DNA from: BOG-908 sp963795825
Lineage (GTDB): Bacteria; Pseudomonadota; Alphaproteobacteria; Acetobacterales; Acetobacteraceae
Assembly (NCBI GenBank): GCA_963795825.1
Contig: CAWCIW010000002.1
Coordinates: forward strand, 248,001-312,000
DNA length: 64,000 nt
Direction: 5' to 3'
Both the position numbers and the translations under genes were made by a program. The notes under the pieces were generated by a model. It was given only the letters and a program-made list of their open reading frames with translations, ran no database searches and had not been told where the DNA came from. Position 1 is the first letter of the stretch. The number at the start of each line of letters is the position of its first letter. Of this stretch, positions 47,024 to 55,432 are shown piece after piece.

Positions 47024-47155
47024 GCAAGTGATGCTGGTTTGCGATGGTTCCGGTCGCGCTGAGAGGATTGCTTGCTGGCCGAAACTGTTCAGCATTGGGA
47101 ACGGATATCGCGGTGCCGAGGCGAGATTTGCGCATCAGGTGATTAGCGCATCCAA
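47024..47155. other. short gene-free stretch after the efflux operon
   Basis: No gene is visible. The mdt operon transcript probably ends here or in the following PHE element. Confidence 0.4.
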
Positions 47156-47345
47156 GACAGGCAAGAAAGCAGTCCTTTTTCGAGAAAAAGGACCAAAAAG
47201 CTTTTGCTCCGACGCCTGCACCACAGCCCGGGCTCGTATTGCAAGTCGATGCGGCTGCCGTAATAGCGAAATCCTCGTGCAGGCGTCATAGCAAAAGCTT
47301 TTTGCTTCTTTTTCTCGAAAAAGAAGGCCTGGCTTCCTTGCTGCC
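47156..47345. repeat. PHE element 14 (full)
   Basis: Left stem half GTCCTTTTTC, right stem half CTTCTTTTTC; the core has CTCCGACGCCTGCACCAC and AAGTCGATGCGGCTGC, and ends GTGCAGGCGTCATAGC. It is nearly the same layout as elements 2 and 18. It lies between convergent genes and is the first copy after a 13-kb gap without any. Confidence 0.92.
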
Positions 47346-47461
47346 GTAACCAGAGCTGCTGCACGACGCGACCGTGCCCCGGACAAGCTGCGATCGAATT
47401 GCACGAGCCGCGTAGGCGTCACTTCGGCAGCAATAATGTTTACGTAGCACCAGCAAAAGAT

Positions 47462-47507
47462 CGGGGGTCTGGGGCCTCGAGGCCCCAGCGGGGTTTGGGG
47501 CAGAGCC
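47462..47507. repeat. GC-rich hairpin repeat, copy 2
   Basis: Reverse-complement copy of the 13172-13220 repeat: on the minus strand it reads GGGCTCTGCCCC..ACCCCCGA. The internal stem here is TGGGGCCTC/GAGGCCCCA, different in sequence from copy 1 but fully paired. It lies between PHE element 14 and the 3' end of the YcjF-like gene. Confidence 0.75.
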
Positions 47508-47539
47508 CCATGCTTGCGCACCCTTCAACGCGAAACCAA

Positions 47540-48397
47540 CTACTCAGGCGGCACCGGCGAACAAGCGACACTGGCCGCCCGCGCCAACACCACCATCCGA
47601 CGCGCCGCCACGCCAGCCCCCGCCATCTCGCCCGCCACATGCGCCAGCAACGGACTCGACAACAGCGCATGCGTCGCCGTGTTCACCGCCACCTCGGTGC
47701 CCACCACCGCACCGGCCGACAAAGCCGTGCGACGCAGCAGCCCCAGCGTGGCCAGCATCCCCGGCCGCAGCCCGTGCAAGGCCGCCACCTGGCGCACCAG
47801 CCGCAAGCCGCGCCAGGCCACGAACAACGCCGCCAGCCCCGGCGACGGCATAGCCGCCACGCCGGCCAGGGACTGCAGCGCGGCCGTCCGCCCAAGCGCC
47901 TCCGCCTGCACGCGCAGCGACGCCGCGGGGCCGGCGCGCAGCAGCGCCAGTATCGCATCGGGGTCGTTGATGGCGTCGATCGCCGGCAGCAGGTCCGGGC
48001 CCTCGGGCAGCTCGCGCAGCCATTCCCGCGCGGCCGCCGCACGCGCCACGGCGTCCTGGCCGGCGAGGGCGGCGCGCAGCCGGTCCACCCCGCGCAAGGC
48101 GGAGAGGGCGGCCCATTCGCGCCAGAAACCCAGGCCGATCATGCCGAAACCGGTGGCCGCCACGCCGGCTGCCGCGCCGCCCAGAAACGCGCTGCGGGCG
48201 AAGGTTTCGGCCACCAGGGTGCCGGCTTCCAGCGCCGCACTGCCCAGCACCAGCACGCCGGCGCCGGCCAGCACGAGGGCGGGCATGGCCCAGGGTTTGC
48301 GCGTTGGGGCCGGCAGTTCTACGGCGGCCAGGGCGAGGGCTGGTTCTAGCCTGGGGGCGGGGAGCTCTTCGGTTTCTATGCGGGGGGCGGGGTGCAT
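47540..48397 (-). CDS. YcjF-like DUF697/TIGR01620 membrane protein
   Basis: This 285-residue protein has a Pro-rich cytoplasmic N-terminus (about 1-35), two membrane helices (about 37-57 and 68-90), then a long Ala/Leu-rich helical region. The C-terminal DUF697-like part contains GLRLVRQVAALHGLRPG. The family is uncharacterised but is usually encoded right after ycjX, as here, separated only by PHE element 15. It may work with the YcjX GTPase-like protein in envelope stress. Confidence 0.8.
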   Translation of the reverse strand: MHPAPRIETEELPAPRLEPALALAAVELPAPTRKPWAMPALVLAGAGVLVLGSAALEAGTLVAETFARSAFLGGAAAGVAATGFGMIGLGFWREWAALSALRGVDRLRAALAGQDAVARAAAAREWLRELPEGPDLLPAIDAINDPDAILALLRAGPAASLRVQAEALGRTAALQSLAGVAAMPSPGLAALFVAWRGLRLVRQVAALHGLRPGMLATLGLLRRTALSAGAVVGTEVAVNTATHALLSSPLLAHVAGEMAGAGVAARRMVVLARAASVACSPVPPE

Positions 48398-48412
48398 GGG
48401 CTATCCGGGGTA

Positions 48413-48593
48413 AGGCAAGGAAGCAGTCCTTTTTTGAAAAAAAGGACCAAAAAACTTTTGCGTCCCCACCTGCGTAGAAGCTCCATTATATTGTGCAACC
48501 GTATCGACCTGCACAGAAGAAGCAGGCTTTCGGGCAGGCGTCGGAGCAAAAGCTTTTTGGTCCTTTTTCTCGAAAAAGGACTGCTTTCTTTCT
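48413..48593. repeat. PHE element 15 (full, core inverted)
   Basis: Left stem half GTCCTTTTTT, right stem half GTCCTTTTTC. The core carries TGCAACCGTATCGAC, the reverse complement of the motif seen in elements 1, 2, 14 and 18, so this copy is inserted the other way round. The right end meets the ycjX stop (48594). Confidence 0.9.
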
Positions 48594-49924
48594 TCACAGC
48601 ACATCATCCAGCAAAAACCCCAGCAGCGCATCCAGCCCCACGTTCGGCACGCCCAGCCGCCCGCCTTCCGGCAGCCGCATCGGCTCGAATTGCGGCAATG
48701 CCAGGAACGGGTGCGACCAGAAATCGCCCGACGGCGGCCGGTCCGGCACCTCGCCAGGATAAGAGCGCGTCATCGCCTGCCCGCCCAGCACGCGGCCGCG
48801 CACCGCGCTCACCGGACGGCCCTCCAGCGTCCAGACGAAATCCTCCGTGCAGCGCACCGAGGCGATCGCGAAATGCCCGCTGCGCAGGCTGCCCGACGCA
48901 CCGGGCGGCAGCGGCGTGAGCGCGCGCATCAGGGCGGCCAGGTTGCCGCGCTGGCGTTCGGCCACGTGGTCCGCCTTGGTGGCGGCGAACGCCACGCGGG
49001 TGATGATGTGCGGTGGCAGTTGCAGGCTGGCGAGCGCGCCCAGAGCCTCCAGCCACGAGAACTCCCAGCGCAGCGCGCCGGATGCGGCCGCCAACGCGGC
49101 CTGCGTGTCGGCGAACGCGGCTTCGCCGGCGTGTAGCGCGGTCAGGACGTCGGCCAGGATCACCAGGCGGTCCACATTGGCGAACAGCGGCGAGGCGAGC
49201 TCGCGGCGAACCGCGGCGAGGTAGGCGTCGTAGCGCTCGGCCAGCAGCGCGACCAGGCCGCCCGAGCCGGAAGCGGGGAAGAACGACAGCCACGGCGCTT
49301 CCGGTCCGGGCGCCGGCATCAAATGGCGGCCGGGCTGGAGGAAGGCGAGGCCCTGGTCGCGGAGGTGGCCCAGCATCTCGCGGTAGAGGCGGGTGCCGGC
49401 ATGGGCCAGCGCCTCGTCGGCGGCGGCGCGGGCGGAGAGCGCGCGAGCAAACGCGAGGAACGGCGCGGTGGTGGCCGCGATCCCGGGCGATTCGAGCCGG
49501 CGCAGCGTGGCGGCCGACCATTGCGCGTAGGTCTGCGACAGCATCGGCAGGTCGATCAGCCACTCGCCGGGGTAGTCCAGGAACTCCACGCGCACGTGGC
49601 GGGCCGGCAGGAGGCTGCGCGGCAGCGTGGTGGTCAGCGCCAGCAGGGAGACGGCGTCGGTGCGCTCGGGCCAGGCGGGCGGATCGGCGGCCAGGCGGGC
49701 GAGGTGCCGCGCCTGGTCGAAGCGCGGCACGGCGCCGGCGCCGAGCGGGGCGAGCGCCCAGCGTCGGGCCAGCAGGTTCGCCGCCACCGAGGTGAGGAAC
49801 GCCGTCTTGCCGGCGCGCGACAGGCCGGTGACGCCCACGCGCAGGGTGATCCCGGCGAACGGCCAGGCCTGCGCGGAGGCGGTGGCGGCCTGCTGGAGCG
49901 CGCCGCCCAGGCCGCCGAGCAGGC

Positions 49925-49928
<4 letters not shown>
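48594..49928 (-). CDS. ycjX: YcjX family GTPase-like protein
   Basis: This 444-residue P-loop protein of the YcjX/DUF463 family has GVTGLSRAGKTAFLTS (P-loop) at about 32-47. Downstream are FLDYPGEWLIDLPML (switch/Walker B-like), RLVILADVLTALHAGE and a late AATKADHV (NKxD-like). YcjX is associated with the phage-shock/heat-shock envelope response in enterobacteria; its function is not settled. The ATG overlaps the gloA stop by four bases, so it is translated after gloA. Confidence 0.9.
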
Positions 49929-50317
<389 letters not shown>

Positions 50318-50332
50318 CGGTTGGGATCCTCA

Positions 50333-50493
50333 AGTAAGGAAGGAAGGCCTTCTTTTTTGAAAAAAAGAAGCAAAAAACTTTTGCTCCCCCGCATTTGCCA
50401 CAGCGTGTTCAAGCCGGAAAACGGGAGCGTCGGCCGCTTCTGACATCCAAGAGTTTTTTGCTTCTTTTTCGCAAAGAAGAAGGCCTTGCTTCC
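50333..50493. repeat. PHE element 16 (full)
   Basis: Left stem CTTCTTTTTT, right arm with a shorter imperfect CTTCTTTTTCGC hairpin. The core differs from the common type. It fills the gap between the lpxI stop (50494) and the gloA start (50317). Confidence 0.88.
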
Positions 50494-51318
50494 TTAGGCT
50501 GTTACTCCGATCAAAAACACACCCGCCAGGTCCGCAGCCGCCACGCACCCCGCCATATCCGTCACCAAAGTGCCGCCCGCCTCGAACGCCACCCCACGCA
50601 AACCCGCCGCCGCCGCCGCTTCCAGCGTGCGCGGCCCGATCGTCGGCAGGTCCGCCCGCCTGTCCTGCCCAGGCTTCACCAGCTTCACCAGCACGCCGCC
50701 CGCGCCCGGCCGGCGCAGCGCGCCCGCGCGCGCGATCATCGCGTCGGTACCCTCGATCGCCTCGACGGCCAGCACGCAGCCGGCCTGCACCACGCAGGCC
50801 TGGCCCACATCGGCCGCACCCAGGGCGCGCACCACGGCGATGCCGCGTTCGATGTCGGCCAGCGCCTGGGCGTCCGGCGCCACGCGGCCGGCCTGGCCGG
50901 CGGGGCCCAGCGCCGAGGTCAGCACCTCATGGGCGCCGATGATGCGGAAGCCCTCTTCGGCCAGCACCCGCACCACGGCGGCTAGCAGGCCGTCATCGCC
51001 GGAGAACGCGCTGCGGCCGATGCGGGCGAGTATGCGCGCACCTTCCGCGTCCGGTCGCAGGTCCAGCAGCGAGGGGCGGCGGACCGGGCCCACGAGCACC
51101 AGGTCCCGGCAGCCTTCGGCGCGCAGCAGTGCCAGCATGCGGCCGGCGGCGCCCAGGCGGACCACGACGTGCCGGTAAGGCGCGATCACCGCAGGCTCGG
51201 CGAAATCCTCGAAAGCGACGATGAACACGCGCCGGCCGGCAGCGATTGCGGCGGCGGCAACCTGGCCGGGAAACGGACCGCCGCCGGCAAGTATGCCGAG
51301 TGGACTAAGGGGTGTCAT
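50494..51318 (-). CDS. lpxI: UDP-2,3-diacylglucosamine pyrophosphatase LpxI
   Basis: LpxI hydrolyses UDP-2,3-diacylglucosamine to lipid X in lipid A synthesis, replacing LpxH in alphaproteobacteria. The 274-residue protein starts LGILAGGGPFPGQVA. It has LVGPVRRPSL and SGDDGLLAAVVRVLAEEGF, and a C-terminal domain with KPGQDRRADLPTIGPRTLE and GVAFEAG. The ATG at 51318 is preferred; a GTG at 51330 would add four residues. It is the last gene of the lpx cluster here. lpxB, which commonly follows lpxI, is not in the window. Confidence 0.93.
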   Translation of the reverse strand: MTPLSPLGILAGGGPFPGQVAAAAIAAGRRVFIVAFEDFAEPAVIAPYRHVVVRLGAAGRMLALLRAEGCRDLVLVGPVRRPSLLDLRPDAEGARILARIGRSAFSGDDGLLAAVVRVLAEEGFRIIGAHEVLTSALGPAGQAGRVAPDAQALADIERGIAVVRALGAADVGQACVVQAGCVLAVEAIEGTDAMIARAGALRRPGAGGVLVKLVKPGQDRRADLPTIGPRTLEAAAAAGLRGVAFEAGGTLVTDMAGCVAAADLAGVFLIGVTA

Positions 51319-51491
51319 GCGTCGAAACACCCCGGAACCGGCCGCTCACCGATGACGGGCGTAGGCGCTCAATTCACGTCATTGCCAATTTTTGTCGGAT
51401 CGATCCAAAAATAACGACTTTCCGATTGCGTTCGGGTCGATTCCGAACTAAAGTCGTGACGTGGCTCACTGTTCGATAGTAGGAATTCGGC
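51319..51491. promoter_or_regulatory. AT-rich region, probable promoter of the 51492 ORF and lpxI
   Basis: This 170-bp stretch is clearly more AT-rich than its surroundings (AATTTTTG, AAAAATAA) and lies between divergent starts, so promoters are likely. No specific operator or sigma-70 consensus can be defended. Confidence 0.35.
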
Positions 51492-51695
51492 ATGACTGAA
51501 AAAGATCTCGGCCTGGCCCCGAGTATCAACGGCATCCTGCACTGCCTGAAATTTCTTGCTGCCGAAGCTGCGTCGTTGAAGCTGTTGCGAACCCTGTCCG
51601 CCATTGAGGACGCGCTTGAAATGGCCGAATGCGAGAGCGGTGCGGACAGTGGCGAAGAGCCGCATGCGGCGTCCGCCCTGCCGGTATTCCACTGA
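51492..51695 (+). CDS. small hypothetical protein (67 aa)
   Basis: This short frame sits inside the lpx cluster on the opposite strand. It encodes a mostly helical peptide, including INGILHCLKFLAAEAASLKL and LRTLSAIEDALEMAE, then an acidic tail. AGGAATT lies about eight bases upstream of the ATG. The amphipathic helical character and normal codon use support a real gene, but no family is known to me. Confidence 0.5.
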   Translation: MTEKDLGLAPSINGILHCLKFLAAEAASLKLLRTLSAIEDALEMAECESGADSGEEPHAASALPVFH

Positions 51696-51744
51696 GCAAG
51701 CAGGCCGGGCGGACGAAGCTGCCGGGTTGCTGAGAGCCGGCCCG

Positions 51745-52596
51745 TCAGGACGCGTGGTCATCTTCCGCGTGGGCTGAGCTGTGCACCAGGCCGCGCCGGC
51801 TCGGCACGTCGATAAAAGCGAGTATCTCGGCCACCAGCGCATCGTCGCCCAGGGTGCGGGCCTTGGCGAGCCGGGTGGCGAACACGCCCAATTCCGTGCC
51901 GTCCGCCACGAACAACAGTCGGAACGCAGCGCGCAGCCGGTGCAGCCCGGCACGATCCACGCCGCGGCGCTTCAGCCCGACCACGTTCAGCCCGGTGAGC
52001 CTGGCGCGATTGCCCAGAGCGGTGCCGAACGGGATCACGTCGGCCTCCACACCGGACGCGCCGCCGACCATCGCCGCGCGGCCGATGCGCACGAACTGAT
52101 GCAACGCGGTGGCGCCGCCGATCACCGCGCCGTCGCCGATGGTGACGTGGCCGCCCATCACCACGTTGTTGGCCACGATCACGCCGTCGCCCAGCGCGCA
52201 GTCATGCGCCACGTGTACCACGGCCATCAGCAGGCAGTCCGCACCCACCCGGGTGATGCCGGTGCCGGTGACGGTGCCGCGATGGATGGTGCAGTGCTCG
52301 CGTATCTGGGTGCGCGGGCCGATCACCGTGCGGGTGGGCTCGCCGCGGTATTTCATGTCCTGCGGCGGCAGGCCCACGGTGCAGAACGGGTAGAGGATCG
52401 CGCCGGCGCCGATCTGCGTGTGGCCGTCGACGACCACGTGGCTGATCAGGCGCACGCCCGCCTCGATCACCACGTCCGCGCCGATGCTGCACCACGGGCC
52501 GATCTCGGCGTCGGGGGCGACCTGCGCGCCGGCGGCCACGATGGCTGTGGGGTGCATGCGGCCGCCGGCGGGAAGCTCGATCAGGGTGTCCATCAT
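51745..52596 (-). CDS. lpxA: UDP-N-acetylglucosamine acyltransferase LpxA
   Basis: LpxA performs the first acylation of lipid A synthesis. The 283-residue protein is a left-handed beta-helix built of hexapeptide repeats (HPTAIVAAGAQVAPDAEIGP onward). It has HVAHDCALGDGVIVANN containing the catalytic His, and ATALHQFVRIG. A C-terminal helical domain has RLTGLNVVGLKRRG. Two adjacent ATGs (52596, 52593) are possible starts. It lies 10 bp after fabZ in the lpxD-fabZ-lpxA run. Confidence 0.96.
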   Translation of the reverse strand: MMDTLIELPAGGRMHPTAIVAAGAQVAPDAEIGPWCSIGADVVIEAGVRLISHVVVDGHTQIGAGAILYPFCTVGLPPQDMKYRGEPTRTVIGPRTQIREHCTIHRGTVTGTGITRVGADCLLMAVVHVAHDCALGDGVIVANNVVMGGHVTIGDGAVIGGATALHQFVRIGRAAMVGGASGVEADVIPFGTALGNRARLTGLNVVGLKRRGVDRAGLHRLRAAFRLLFVADGTELGVFATRLAKARTLGDDALVAEILAFIDVPSRRGLVHSSAHAEDDHAS

Positions 52597-52606
52597 GCGG
52601 GCTTTA

Positions 52607-53263
52607 TCATGCCGGGCCCGGCGGCTCGTCCATGATCATCGCCGAGTAGGTCGCCTCGGCCACCGACACGCCGTCGACGCGCGCCACGCCGGAGAACTTC
52701 CACACGCCGCCGCGCCGGCGCAACCGCGTCACGTGTATGCGGAGCTGGTCGCCGGGCAGGACGGGACGGCGGAACTTGGCGCTCTCGATCGTCATGAAAT
52801 AGACCAGCTTGCCGGCCGCCTGGGGCCCGAGCGAGAGCACCACCAGCACGGCGGAAGTCTGCGCCATGCTCTCGATGATGAGCACGCCGGGCATCACCGG
52901 GTGGCCGGGGAAGTGGCCCTGGAAGAACGGCTCGTTCGCCGTCACGTTCTTTATGCCGATGGCCGAGACGTGCGGCACCACGTCGACCATGCGGTCCAGC
53001 ATCAGCATCGGGAAGCGATGCGGGATGGCGTGCATGATGGCGGCGATATCGACCAGCGGGATCGTGGCCGGAGCGTCGGCGGGGTTCACGTCCAGGCCAG
53101 AAGAATCGCCGTGTGCCGCATCCGCCGCCTTGCCGGCGCCCGCCTCCGATGGTGCGTCGCGCGACGCGTCCGGGGCCGCGCCGTGCGCCAGGGCGCCGGC
53201 TGCGGTCTGCTGCGCCGGTGCCTGGGTCTGGGCCGCCTTGCTGTCCTGTGCCGTGCCGTCCAT
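52607..53263 (-). CDS. fabZ: 3-hydroxyacyl-ACP dehydratase FabZ with N-terminal extension
   Basis: FabZ dehydrates 3-hydroxyacyl-ACP in fatty-acid elongation. The catalytic hot-dog domain (about 68-218) has PHRFPMLMLDRM, FFQGHFPGHPVMPGVLIIE (catalytic His and Glu) and RPVLPGDQL. It is preceded by about 65 residues of Ala/Gln/Asp-rich sequence absent from ordinary FabZ (about 150 residues). No in-frame ATG lies between this extension and the domain except inside PHRFP's own helix, so either the extension is translated or a non-ATG start is used. It begins five bases after lpxD. Confidence 0.93.
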   Translation of the reverse strand: MDGTAQDSKAAQTQAPAQQTAAGALAHGAAPDASRDAPSEAGAGKAADAAHGDSSGLDVNPADAPATIPLVDIAAIMHAIPHRFPMLMLDRMVDVVPHVSAIGIKNVTANEPFFQGHFPGHPVMPGVLIIESMAQTSAVLVVLSLGPQAAGKLVYFMTIESAKFRRPVLPGDQLRIHVTRLRRRGGVWKFSGVARVDGVSVAEATYSAMIMDEPPGPA

Positions 53264-53268
53264 CGCTG

Positions 53269-54408
53269 TCAGCCTGCCGCCCTTTGTCCATCCGTGGCCG
53301 GTGCAGCCGAAGCTGCCCCGCTCGCCGCGTCACCCGCATTGCCCGCCGCAACGCCGGATGACGTCCCGCGTTTTGCCAGGCGGCGCAAGGCGGCCACGTT
53401 GCGGAAGAACTCGCGTATCGGCATTGCCGGGCTGCCGATCACGTCCGATCCCGCCGGCACGTCCGACATCACGCCGGCCTGCGCGCCGATGCGGGCCTTT
53501 GCGCCGATACGCAGATGCCCGGCCAGCCCCGCCTGGGCGCCGATCTGGACGAAATCCTCCAGCGTGCAGGAGCCCGCCATGCCGGATTGCCCGGCCATCG
53601 CGCAATAGCGGCCGAGCTGCGAGTTGTGGCCGATCTGGACCAGGTTATCGATGCGCGTGCCGGCGCCGATGACGGTATCGTGCGAGGCGCCGCGATCGAC
53701 CGTGCTGTTGGCGCCGATCTCCACGTCGTCGTGCAGTATCACCCGGCCGAGCTGGGGGATGCTGACGAAGCCCTGCGGCGTGATGGCGAAGCCGAAGCCT
53801 TCCTGGCCGACACGCGCGCCGGGATAGATATACACCCGGGCGCCGAGCAGCGCGTGGGTCACGCTGGCGCCGGCGCCGATGCGGCAGGCAGGGCCCATCT
53901 GCACGCCGGGCGCGATCACAGCGTGGGCGCCAATCTGGCAGAAGGCGCCGAGGCTGGCGCGCGCGCCGATCACCGCATAGGGGCCGATCTCGCAATCGGC
54001 ACCGACCTGCGCCGTGGGGTCGATCACCGCGGTGGGGTGCACGAAGGGGGCGGGCTGTGCGGCCGGGTGGAACAGGCGGCCGATCTGCGCCCAGGCGAGA
54101 TGGGGGTCCGCCGCCACGATCGCGGCACTGGTGGCAGGCACGCGCGCCGCCATCGCCGGGCTGACGATAACCGCGCCGGCCTGGGTGGCAGCGGCGGCGG
54201 CGAGGTATTTCGCATTGTGCAGCACGGCCACCTGGTCCGGTGAAGCGGTCTGCAAAGGGGCCACGCCGGCCAGGGCGCGGCCGCCCAGCGCTTCGGGCCG
54301 GAGCAGGGTGGCACCGGCGGCTTCGGCGAGGGCCTCGAGCGCGAACGGGCCGGCGCGTTCGAAAAAACGCGGATCGCCCAGCAGCGCGGGCATGTCCGCG
54401 TCGCTCAT
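53269..54408 (-). CDS. lpxD: UDP-3-O-acylglucosamine N-acyltransferase LpxD
   Basis: LpxD adds the second acyl chain in lipid A synthesis. The 379-residue protein has the uridine-binding N-terminal domain (to about 120), then the hexapeptide-repeat beta-helix (HPTAVIDPTAQVGADCEIGP onward). It has YPGARVGQEGFGF and GHNSQLGRYCAMAGQSGMAG, which contains the catalytic His. The C-terminus is extended by about 35 Ala/Gly-rich residues after the usual end. It is upstream of fabZ with a five-base gap. Confidence 0.95.
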   Translation of the reverse strand: MSDADMPALLGDPRFFERAGPFALEALAEAAGATLLRPEALGGRALAGVAPLQTASPDQVAVLHNAKYLAAAAATQAGAVIVSPAMAARVPATSAAIVAADPHLAWAQIGRLFHPAAQPAPFVHPTAVIDPTAQVGADCEIGPYAVIGARASLGAFCQIGAHAVIAPGVQMGPACRIGAGASVTHALLGARVYIYPGARVGQEGFGFAITPQGFVSIPQLGRVILHDDVEIGANSTVDRGASHDTVIGAGTRIDNLVQIGHNSQLGRYCAMAGQSGMAGSCTLEDFVQIGAQAGLAGHLRIGAKARIGAQAGVMSDVPAGSDVIGSPAMPIREFFRNVAALRRLAKRGTSSGVAAGNAGDAASGAASAAPATDGQRAAG

Positions 54409-54580
54409 CGCGCGCGGCTTTCGACGCGCATCACCGACACCGCCGCAGCATATTTCGGGGCAGACATGGCGGTCGGACGCGGCAGGGGCCGGTCCGCCGC
54501 GGGTCGCGCCATGCCCCGACCGGCCGCCGTAAGCAGCGCCGGCCGCAAAGGCCGCATCGCACGCGCCAAGGCAGCTTGCC

Positions 54581-55432
54581 TCAATGCGTGGGCTTGGCGG
54601 TTGAAGTGGCGGAAACCAGCGTGGGCGAGGTGCCCCAGTCCTTTGGCAGCTTGGCGGGATCTATGCCGTCTTCCGGTATCTGCACCGTCGGCATCAGCTT
54701 GTTGAGCTGGCTCACCACCTGGTCGGTGATGTCGAACTCGGGGATGTTCAGCGCCACCTGGCTGCGGTGCAGCACCACGTTCATGTTGTGGCTCTCGGCG
54801 ACCTGGCGGATCACCGCCACCAGCGTGCTCTCGATCTGGTTCAGCGCCACCTGGCCGGCTTCGGCGACGATACGGTTGCGGTCCTGCAAAGCGCGGCGCT
54901 CCGCATTCACCCGGTCGCGCAGCGCGCGCTCGCGGGCGCGGCCCTGGTCGGGCGTGAGCTTGGGCGCATCGGCCTGCAGCGCCTGGGCCAGGTTGCGCCA
55001 GTTCGCCTGGGCGCGCTCCACATCGACGCGCAGGCGCTCCTTGCGGGCGCCGATCACGCGCTGGATGATCTGCGCGGCATTGGACTGGCGCATCACGTCC
55101 GGCACGCCGAGCACGCCGATGATCACGGTCGGCGGTGGCGCCGCCTTGGGCAGCGCCGGCAGCGTGGGCACCGGCGGGGAGGGCAGAGGCGGCAACGGCT
55201 GCTGCTGTCCCTGTTCGTCGGCCGCCTGTTCCGGCTCGGGCGGCAGCGGCTGGGCTGCGACCGGCACCGGGCGGGCGGCGCGCGGCGCGCGGGCCGGCGC
55301 CGAGGCGCGCGGTGTGGCCGGCTGCGGCGGGATGAAATAGCCGGGGCTACCCTGGGCGTGCGCCGGCAGGGCGGCGGGCAGCAGGAGGAGCGCCGCGAGA
55401 CAGGCGGCGTTGGCCAGGCGTGTGCGTATCAT
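54581..55432 (-). CDS. OmpH/Skp-like periplasmic chaperone with Pro-rich linker
   Basis: Skp/OmpH chaperones carry unfolded outer-membrane proteins to BamA. The 283-residue product has a signal peptide ending near AHA. Then comes an unusual region of about 75 residues very rich in Pro/Ala (PPLPSPPVPTLPALPKAAPP). The Skp domain (about 100-260) starts VIIGVLGVPDVMRQS and has the coiled arms (ARERALRDRVNAERRALQDR). Normal Skp is about 160-200 residues without such a linker. The ATG at 55432 overlaps the bamA stop (ATGA), consistent with coupled synthesis of BamA and its chaperone. Confidence 0.88.
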   Translation of the reverse strand: MIRTRLANAACLAALLLLPAALPAHAQGSPGYFIPPQPATPRASAPARAPRAARPVPVAAQPLPPEPEQAADEQGQQQPLPPLPSPPVPTLPALPKAAPPPTVIIGVLGVPDVMRQSNAAQIIQRVIGARKERLRVDVERAQANWRNLAQALQADAPKLTPDQGRARERALRDRVNAERRALQDRNRIVAEAGQVALNQIESTLVAVIRQVAESHNMNVVLHRSQVALNIPEFDITDQVVSQLNKLMPTVQIPEDGIDPAKLPKDWGTSPTLVSATSTAKPTH

